A DNA stretch of 6,878 nucleotides from Acidimicrobiaceae bacterium (GTDB lineage: Bacteria; Actinomycetota; Acidimicrobiia; Acidimicrobiales; UBA8190). Shown piece by piece: positions 1 to 4,284 of this stretch (the stretch's first letter is position 1; the number at the start of each line of letters is the position of its first letter). The translations under genes were made by a program, and so were the position numbers. The notes beneath the pieces were generated by a model. The model worked only from the letters and a program-made list of their open reading frames with translations. It was not told where the DNA came from and made no database searches. Where the stretch lies: the NCBI GenBank assembly GCA_003453695.1, contig DMNK01000009.1, positions 8,544 through 15,421 on the forward strand, given 5' to 3'.

Positions 1-323
1 AGGCGACGTGCTTCATCCTGCCCTCGCTGGTCGAACCCTTTGGCATCGCCTATGTGGAAGCTGCCGCCCATGGGTTGCCGAGCATCGCCACCGCCACGGG
101 TGGCACTGAGGACTCAGTTGGCCCCGGGGGGATCCTCGTCGACCCCCTCGACGATCTCGCCATCCTGGACGCCATGCGAGACATGTGCGACCCGGCTGTG
201 GCCGCCCGCTTGGGCGAAGTCGCCCGCCGGCGATCGGATCTCTTCACCTGGGACGCCGTACTCGGAAGGCTCTTACGTGCGCTCGATCTCCCGGACGTTC
301 CCGGACTGCCGGAATTCCTCTAG
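1..323 (+). CDS. Glycosyltransferase family 4 (GT-B fold), C-terminal fragment
   Basis: This is the last 106 codons of a gene that begins before the window; reading starts at base 3 and stops at TAG 321-323. The fragment holds the nucleotide-sugar binding half of a GT4-type (Glycos_transf_1) retaining glycosyltransferase. Near its start it reads PSLVEPFGIAYVEAAAHGLP, which contains the family's EX7E motif (Glu11 and Glu19 of the fragment). It continues into SIATATGGTED and GILVDPLDD, the usual 'do not trust, choose G-G-x-E, fill the gap' segment of these enzymes. A closing helix (around RRRSDLFTWDAVLGRLLRAL) is typical of the C-terminus. Such enzymes transfer a sugar from an NDP- or GDP-sugar in the cytoplasm, for glycolipid, polysaccharide or small-molecule glycosylation. 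The sugar and acceptor cannot be read from this piece. It runs convergently into the methyltransferase gene, sharing 4 bases. The family call is strong and the specific role unknown. Confidence 0.9.
   Translation, partial: ATCFILPSLVEPFGIAYVEAAAHGLPSIATATGGTEDSVGPGGILVDPLDDLAILDAMRDMCDPAVAARLGEVARRRSDLFTWDAVLGRLLRALDLPDVPGLPEFL
320..323. other. Shared palindromic CTAG carrying both convergent stop codons
   Basis: The four bases CTAG contain TAG on the plus strand (321-323, end of the glycosyltransferase) and TAG on the minus strand (322-320, end of the methyltransferase). The two genes therefore overlap tail to tail by exactly this palindrome. No room exists for a conventional intergenic terminator, so any transcription stop would have to lie inside one of the coding sequences. 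Confidence 0.9.
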
Positions 324-1234
324 TCGGCGTCATCAGCGACCTTCGTCCATCGACTGCCGTCCCAGCGTTGGGTGAGGGTCATGGTCTTGCCGTTCCAATA
401 GCGGCGCAGGTTCGGATCCGCATGGTCGGGATACCAACCCTTGCGCACACCGCTGAGGCCGGCACGCTTGTACCAGCGCGCCACCAAGGACATCCACATG
501 TGAAATGGCCGGCCGTAGGCCAGCTTGAGCACAAGGAACAGCGGTTGGCGACGCCGACGGGGCGCGTCGAGAGTGGTGGAGTCGTCACGCGGAGGCCTTC
601 GAAGGAAGTGGTACACCTCGATGCCGTTCCACCACATCGGCTCCCCGTTGTAGGCACTTCGAAACGCGAGAAGTCGTGTGAATTCGCGGCGACCCGCCGT
701 GTAGGCGCGATTGGCGGCGCGGACCTGTGTGAACCGTGTGTCATCGACGATGATGAGAGCATCGTCGGCGAGCAGCGGCTCGATCGCCACAAAGGCGTTC
801 CACTGGTCCTGGAATTCGTGTCCTCCGTCGAAGAAGTAGACGCCCACTGGGCCCTGCCAGGGCGGATTGGCGAGGATGGTCCAGACGTCTCCTTCGACGA
901 GGTGGACGTTGGGGCCGGCGTGGGCAGCCAGGTTCTCGAGGCATTCCTGGCGGGGGCCGGAGAACAGTGAGAAGTCGTCGATCGTGTAGAAGGGCTTCTC
1001 GGCGATGCCGCTCGAGGCACCGATGATCGACGTGCCCTTGTACGTCCCCACCTCGACAAAGGCCTCGCCCGTCTCCAAGGTACGCGCTGCTCCATTGAGC
1101 AGGGCCAGCTTGTTCGGTGTCGCCATGCCGCCGGTGGATTGGATGATCTCTCGGAACCGTTCGTTCCGCGCGTCGTAGGGTCGCTCCGAGATCAGCTCGT
1201 CCAGGTGGGCGAGCAGCTGGTCGGCTTTCGTCAC
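320..1234 (-). CDS. Class I SAM-dependent methyltransferase (Methyltransf_24-like) with C-terminal DUF2510-like motif
   Basis: The protein is about 304 residues from a GTG at 1232-1234 (VTKADQLLAHLDEL). SAM-binding motif I is seen as FVEVGTYKGTS (residues 59-69). Later Rossmann landmarks follow: YTIDDF (83-88), VEGDVW (113-118), FFDGGHEFQDQ (134-144) and IIVDDTRF (161-168). This pattern fits stand-alone methyltransferases often found in glycan and small-molecule loci; the acceptor is unknown. After a basic linker (RRRR near 226-229), residues 266-297 carry GWYPD, RRYWNG and RWDGSRWT, which resemble the actinobacterial DUF2510 motif. The start is inferred: longer in-frame forms reach 1402, but their N-terminus is Arg/Pro-rich and does not look like a folded extension. 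No convincing Shine-Dalgarno precedes the GTG, so the start is moderately certain. The gene converges with the glycosyltransferase and diverges from the small membrane protein. The pairing with a glycosyltransferase suggests envelope glycan or glycoconjugate modification, which is inference. Confidence 0.85.
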   Translation of the reverse strand: MTKADQLLAHLDELISERPYDARNERFREIIQSTGGMATPNKLALLNGAARTLETGEAFVEVGTYKGTSIIGASSGIAEKPFYTIDDFSLFSGPRQECLENLAAHAGPNVHLVEGDVWTILANPPWQGPVGVYFFDGGHEFQDQWNAFVAIEPLLADDALIIVDDTRFTQVRAANRAYTAGRREFTRLLAFRSAYNGEPMWWNGIEVYHFLRRPPRDDSTTLDAPRRRRQPLFLVLKLAYGRPFHMWMSLVARWYKRAGLSGVRKGWYPDHADPNLRRYWNGKTMTLTQRWDGSRWTKVADDAD

Positions 1235-1453
1235 GCCGCCAAGAATTCCACAACCGGGTAGGGGAGTTGAGGCGATGTTGCGTGCTGACCTGGGCTTTGC
1301 AACCCCCGTGTACCCGACCGGTCCCCGGTTGCCGCAAGGGGCGGGCGGGGAATTCGTTTTCCCGTATACCGATTCGTGCTCCCGTCTCGGCGGATTGCAC
1401 ACGATTCCTCATCATGTGGAGCGGAATTGGCTTTTGATCGGCTGGTCACAGCC
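1235..1453. promoter_or_regulatory. Divergent intergenic region between methyltransferase and membrane protein
   Basis: This 219-bp gap separates two divergently read genes, so it should hold promoters for both. It contains locally AT-richer patches: around 1350-1375 (with GTATAC at 1364-1369, a palindromic -10-like string readable on either strand) and around 1407-1440. I found no well-spaced -35/-10 pair and no clear operator, so no promoter position is claimed. Part of the gap is open reading frame in both directions, and the true starts of the flanking genes could narrow it: a GTG at 1376 is a possible upstream start for the plus-strand gene. Confidence 0.45.
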
Positions 1454-2044
1454 ATGAGTAGCCGGCGCCTTGACGACGGCCGAACGGGTGATCCCTTGGC
1501 CGGGCTCCGGCGCCTTTCGGGCCCCGCCCTCGGTGACACGTCCCGACGACGCCCGTGGCGGATGTGGGCGTTGGTGCTCGGCGGAGGCGGGCTCAGCCTG
1601 GTGATCGGCTTGATCTCCGGCGGCGCCCTGAGCGGCGTCGACGTGGCGCTGGCCCCGGCCGGGCCTTCCGGTCAGCCCATCGCCATGGCGCCTCCCGGCA
1701 GGCCATCCGGCGGCGGGAACCCGTCCGGCAAGTCGAGCTCGGCCCAGCCCCCGTCGACGACCCCGCCGACTGCGGCGTCCCAGACGACGAACGCCGCGGC
1801 AAGCTCGTCGGCGTCGTCCGGGGGGACAGCGGCTGGGACATCGGGTTCGTCGAGCGCCGGTGGTTCGAGCAGCTCGGGCGGCTCCACGGGCTCCGGCGGA
1901 TCGGGCGGGACGTCACCACCAGGGGGACTGGGTGGACCGCTTCCGACCGGCCCCAGCGTCCCCGCACCGGCTCCTGCACCGGCCCCTGCACCGGCTCCGG
2001 CACCGCAGCCCCCCTCCGTGCCGATCAAACCTCCCGCTGGCTGA
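1454..2044 (+). CDS. Small single-pass membrane protein with Ser/Gly/Pro/Ala-rich extracytoplasmic tail, function unknown
   Basis: I do not recognise a family. From the ATG at 1454 the protein has 196 residues. A short polar, Arg-rich N-terminus (RRRPWR at 31-36) is followed by one hydrophobic segment, MWALVLGGGGLSLVIGLISGG (37-57, here given as a 21-residue span of which the core is WALVLGGGGLSLVIGLI). The rest is low complexity: Pro/Gly to about 95, Ser/Thr/Ala to about 150, then Gly/Pro, and an Ala-Pro run at 170-184 ending in PPSVPIKPPAG. The positive charges before the hydrophobic segment predict a cytoplasmic N-terminus and an external, disordered tail, like a stalk or cell-wall-spanning linker. 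There is no LPXTG motif, lipobox or catalytic domain. No good Shine-Dalgarno precedes 1454; a GTG at 1376 would add 26 unconvincing residues. It converges on the HD-domain gene with a 7-bp gap. The tail composition warns that only the hydrophobic segment gives real coding support. Confidence 0.6.
   Translation: MSSRRLDDGRTGDPLAGLRRLSGPALGDTSRRRPWRMWALVLGGGGLSLVIGLISGGALSGVDVALAPAGPSGQPIAMAPPGRPSGGGNPSGKSSSAQPPSTTPPTAASQTTNAAASSSASSGGTAAGTSGSSSAGGSSSSGGSTGSGGSGGTSPPGGLGGPLPTGPSVPAPAPAPAPAPAPAPQPPSVPIKPPAG
1964..2007 (+). repeat. 12-bp tandem repeat encoding the Ala-Pro run
   Basis: Three near-identical 12-mers lie head to tail: GCACCGGCTCCT (1964-1975), GCACCGGCCCCT (1976-1987) and GCACCGGCTCCG (1988-1999), followed by a partial copy GCACCGCA (2000-2007). 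Each unit encodes Ala-Pro-Ala-Pro in the membrane protein's tail. Unit length is a multiple of three, so gain or loss of a unit by slippage would change tail length without a frameshift. Confidence 0.85.
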
Positions 2045-2051
2045 CGGTCGG

Positions 2052-2624
2052 TCAGTTCTCCCGGCGGCTCGTGCCGAAGAAGGAGCGGACGAGCGGCTCG
2101 TAGTGTTCGAGCGGCGGGGTGGGGTACTCAGGATCGAACGCCGGCATGTCGTACTTGCGGACGAATTCCTCGGTGAGGTCGTAGAACTCGTGTCCGAGGA
2201 AGGCGTCACGGGCGTGTTGGTCGCCGCCGATGTGGTGCCAGAAGTAGTACCCCTGGAAGACGGCGTGTTGCTGAACCATCCAGTGGTAGGCCTCCGACAC
2301 CCACGGGCGGAGGACGGCGGCGGCGATGTCGGCGTGGTTGAGCGGGCCGAGGACGTCGCCGATGTCGTGGACGAGCGCGCACACGAGGTACGCCTCATCT
2401 CGGCCGTCCTGTTCGGCGCGGTGTGCGGTTTGCAGGCTGTGGGTCAGCCGATCGACGGCGAAACCCCCCTCCTGCGCATCGAGGAGTCGCAGCTGGTCGA
2501 TGATCCGGTCGGGAAGCACATCGAGCAGGCCGCCATGGAGCGTCATGATCCCGCTCCACTCCTCGGCGGTGGACTGGTCCATCCGGGTGAATCGGGCGCG
2601 GAATTGCGTCTTCGAACCGCTCAT
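2052..2624 (-). CDS. HD-domain protein of the PhnZ/myo-inositol oxygenase-like group (putative diiron oxygenase or phosphohydrolase)
   Basis: The protein has 190 residues, starting MSGSKTQFRARFTRMDQSTA. Metal-ligand candidates are ordered as in HD enzymes: His62 (RLTHSLQTA), His86-Asp87 (ALVHDIGD), His97 (LNHADIAA), His120 (QQHAVFQGYYFWHH) and Asp159 (RKYDMPAFDP). The FQ-x-Y-Y-x-x-H-H and KYD-x-x-x-FDP segments match a bacterial HD group related to PhnZ, the mixed-valent diiron oxygenase that cleaves 2-amino-1-hydroxyethylphosphonate, and to MIOX. The length of about 190 is normal for that group and the protein should be soluble and cytoplasmic. No phosphonate genes (PhnY, transporter, transaminase) or inositol genes are nearby, so the substrate is unknown; many homologues are annotated only as HD phosphohydrolases. 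The ATG at 2622-2624 has AGGTGG seven bases upstream. The gene lies 83 bp downstream of the sigma-factor gene on the same strand and may be co-transcribed with it. The fold call is strong and the oxygenase call tentative. Confidence 0.85.
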   Translation of the reverse strand: MSGSKTQFRARFTRMDQSTAEEWSGIMTLHGGLLDVLPDRIIDQLRLLDAQEGGFAVDRLTHSLQTAHRAEQDGRDEAYLVCALVHDIGDVLGPLNHADIAAAVLRPWVSEAYHWMVQQHAVFQGYYFWHHIGGDQHARDAFLGHEFYDLTEEFVRKYDMPAFDPEYPTPPLEHYEPLVRSFFGTSRREN

Positions 2625-2631
2625 GGCCTCA

Positions 2632-2637
2632 CCACCT
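2632..2637 (-). promoter_or_regulatory. Ribosome binding site of the HD-domain gene
   Basis: On the minus strand AGGTGG lies seven bases before the ATG at 2624, which fixes this start. A second GAGG sits too close to the ATG to be used well. Confidence 0.6.
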
Positions 2638-2677
2638 GCTCGAGAGGAGCGATGTCGCTGAAGTCCACGTCAGTCTA

Positions 2678-2693
2678 GGTCCCGCCCGGGACC
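2678..2693. other. Perfect 6-bp inverted repeat (possible hairpin) between sigma and HD genes
   Basis: GGTCCC-GCCC-GGGACC forms a six-pair, all but one G/C-type stem with a four-base loop in the 83-bp gap between the sigma-factor stop (2708) and the HD-gene start (2624). On the minus strand it lies 15 bases after the sigma stop codon, a natural place for an attenuating or processing hairpin. It is followed there by TAGACT rather than a U-tract, so it is not a standard intrinsic terminator; TAGACT could itself be a -10 element for the HD gene, though no good -35 is seen. Confidence 0.4.
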
Positions 2694-2707
2694 CCCTTCG
2701 GAAGCGC

Positions 2708-4042
2708 TCAGCCGACGGAGCTGATCGTGCTGATGGGGTCGATCGTCGAGCCTGGGGAGGGCAGGGTCGAGGTCGACGGCACGGTCGACGTCGAGGGCAT
2801 CGTCGTGGTCGAGGGGAGCGAAGAGGTAAGGCCCGATGTGGCCGTCCCGAGGGTGGACTCGATCTGGTCGCCCGTGGGCGCCGATGGTGTCGGGTCGGTG
2901 CCGGGCAGCAACGTCGGCTGGCTCGAAGGCAGAGAAGGCGTGCTGGCGATCACCGAGGGAGTCGGCGCTGGTGGCGCAGGAGGCAACTGCGGATCCACGT
3001 TCATCGAGGGCGATGTCGTCGGTGCATCGGCCAACGGTGACGAGGGCCCGGAGCCGTTTGGGCCGGCGCTCACCTTCCCGCGCCCGGGACCGACCGCCGA
3101 CGCGCTGAACCCGTTCCCCTCTTGCCAGGCAGCCGCCGGCGTGCTCGAGGTCTCCGGAGACCGGGCGATGGCCAGCGACCACAGGGGGGCGGAGGCGGTG
3201 GGCAGCTTGGTCATGAGTTGCGCCGTCGGCAGTGCCGGCGACCCGGCTGCCGACCCGAAGCCGGGGACGAGCGTGCCGATCCCGACGGCGACGGCGGTCA
3301 TCGCTGTCGCTGCCGACGTCACGAGGACGGACGAAGCGGTGGGGAAGAAGGCGGCGCCCTGCTGGAAGGCGACCTGAGGCGATCGAAGCCAGCGACGAAT
3401 GGTGAGCAGAGCGGCGCCGGCGAAGCCGGCGAGGCGGCCCTCGCCGGCCTGGGCCGAGAACTCCCGCTTCAGTGCCTCGCGGGCCCGCCACAAAAGCGAT
3501 TCCACTGCCGGTATCCCGATGCCCTCGTGCTCGGCTATGCGACGGTAGGACCAGCCGCGGCCCTCGCGCAGGTCGAGCACGAGTCGATGGCGGGGCGAGA
3601 GGCGGGCCAGGGCCCGGCTGGCCAGGGCCGAGTCGTGGGCGGCGATGACATGGTCCTCACCGCAGTACTCCCACGACAGCGCTTCCCGGTCATGCAGGTC
3701 ACCGGCGGGATCGGCGCGGTTTCGCTTCCGTACCACGTTGGTGCACAGATGGGCGGCGATCACGCTCAACCAGGGATAGAAGCGGCGGTCTCCAGCGAAG
3801 CCGGGAAGCGCCTTCCACGCCCTGAGGAACGCCTCCTGCGTGACGTCCTCGGCCTCGTGCTCGTCTTGGAGGCGTTTGAAGCAGAATCGCCAGAGCCGCC
3901 GGTGATAGAGGGCGTACAGCTCGTCGAACGCCGTCCGGTCGCCGCTCTGTGCCAGCAGCACGAGCCCCCGGTCCCTGTCGATGTCGACGTCCCCGTCCAG
4001 TGCCGCGCGCGAACCCTCGGTGCCCGCGCGAAGCATGGTCAT
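2708..4042 (-). CDS. ECF-type sigma-70 family factor with C-terminal hydrophobic segment and long Pro/Ser/Thr-rich tail
   Basis: The protein has 444 residues, about twice a usual ECF sigma factor (near 180-220). Region 2 spans about 37-108, with FDELYALYHRRLWRF, the DVTQEAFLRAWKAL core-binding/-10 helix and RRFYPWLSVIAAHLCTNVVR. Region 4 spans about 138-194, with ALARLSPRHRLVL and the helix-turn-helix YRRIAEHEGIGIPAVESLLW, followed by RAREALKREF. There is no region 1.1 or 3. After region 4 come a short hydrophobic stretch (204-214), a basic patch (RRWLR, 216-220), and an Ala/Val-rich hydrophobic segment at about 236-262 (VLVTSAATAMTAVAVGIGTL), a likely single membrane span. The last 180 residues are Pro/Ser/Thr-rich and disordered, ending SSVG. 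This predicts cytoplasmic sigma domains tethered to the membrane with an external tail. ATG 4042 is chosen because GGAGG lies seven bases upstream; the open frame extends further to 4558 but antisense to the next gene. No adjacent anti-sigma gene is seen. The gene diverges from the PucR-type regulator. Confidence 0.9.
   Translation of the reverse strand: MTMLRAGTEGSRAALDGDVDIDRDRGLVLLAQSGDRTAFDELYALYHRRLWRFCFKRLQDEHEAEDVTQEAFLRAWKALPGFAGDRRFYPWLSVIAAHLCTNVVRKRNRADPAGDLHDREALSWEYCGEDHVIAAHDSALASRALARLSPRHRLVLDLREGRGWSYRRIAEHEGIGIPAVESLLWRAREALKREFSAQAGEGRLAGFAGAALLTIRRWLRSPQVAFQQGAAFFPTASSVLVTSAATAMTAVAVGIGTLVPGFGSAAGSPALPTAQLMTKLPTASAPLWSLAIARSPETSSTPAAAWQEGNGFSASAVGPGRGKVSAGPNGSGPSSPLADAPTTSPSMNVDPQLPPAPPAPTPSVIASTPSLPSSQPTLLPGTDPTPSAPTGDQIESTLGTATSGLTSSLPSTTTMPSTSTVPSTSTLPSPGSTIDPISTISSVG
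2753..2815 (-). repeat. Degenerate 18-bp repeats encoding P-S-T-S-T-x units in the sigma-factor tail
   Basis: Residues 410-430 of the sigma factor read as six-residue units PSTTTM, PSTSTV, PSTSTL, then PSP. At DNA level these are imperfect 18-bp tandem copies built on a TCGAC/GGTCGA theme. They extend the external, Thr/Ser-rich tail, which would suit O-mannosylation or a flexible wall-spanning linker; that role is inference. Confidence 0.7.
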
Positions 4043-4049
4043 GCGCCTA

Positions 4050-4054
4050 CCTCC
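4050..4054 (-). promoter_or_regulatory. Ribosome binding site of the sigma-factor gene
   Basis: GGAGG on the minus strand, seven bases before ATG 4042. This strong site decides the start and argues against the much longer open frame upstream. Confidence 0.8.
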
Positions 4055-4275
4055 GCCAGTGGTCGCCGCCCGGCTGGCCGTACTGTCGTCGTCTGTGTGG
4101 AGGTGAACGTGCCTGGGGGCTCCGCCTTGCCCAATTGCTCGGGAGTTGCCACAAACGGTGGGGGCGGTGACGCCCTCAGCACGCAGGCAGCGGCGGCGAA
4201 GGAGACGCACCTTCGGGGTGTTTTCGTGGTGCCGGGCGGTGATCCGCAGCCGGCAACTCGAGCGGGGGGCAGATC

Positions 4276-4280
4276 GGAGG
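4276..4280 (+). promoter_or_regulatory. Ribosome binding site of the PucR-type regulator gene
   Basis: GGAGG lies four bases before GTG 4285 and ten bases before an in-frame GTG at 4291. Either GTG could be used; the difference is two residues. Confidence 0.65.
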
Positions 4281-4284
4281 CCAC

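Larger units (their letters stand above)
4043..4284. promoter_or_regulatory. Divergent regulatory region between sigma factor and PucR-type regulator
   Basis: This 242-bp gap must contain the promoters of two divergent regulators. The octamer GGCAACTC occurs once in each gene's sense direction: on the minus strand at 4150-4143 (100 bp before the sigma start) and on the plus strand at 4252-4259 (25 bp before the regulator start). GGCAAC resembles the GGAAC-type -35 of ECF promoters, but no matching CGTC/CGTT -10 at 15-18 bp was found for either copy. No longer operator palindrome was seen. Confidence 0.55.

Noticed and set aside
185..970. Open frame of 261 codons on the plus strand opposite the methyltransferase
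   Set aside because: It is antisense to clear SAM-binding motifs, overlaps the end of the glycosyltransferase and shows no family features.
1364..1369. GTATAC as a -10 element
   Set aside because: No properly spaced -35 was found on either strand, so it is mentioned only within the intergenic entry.
1964..2007. 12-bp repeats as a CRISPR or regulatory iteron array
   Set aside because: The units are contiguous with no spacers, in frame, and explained by Ala-Pro codons.
1672..2028. Minus-strand frame with Gly-Ala repeat and Pro/Glu-rich sequence opposite the small membrane protein
   Set aside because: The Gly-Ala run is just the complement of the Ala-Pro repeat. The plus-strand frame has an Arg-flanked membrane segment and is preferred, though neither has strong family support.
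2727..3377. Plus-strand frame of 216 codons opposite the sigma-factor tail
   Set aside because: Val/Gly/Glu-rich mirror of Ser/Thr/Pro codons. The minus-strand frame is continuous with the sigma domains and has the start and ribosome site.
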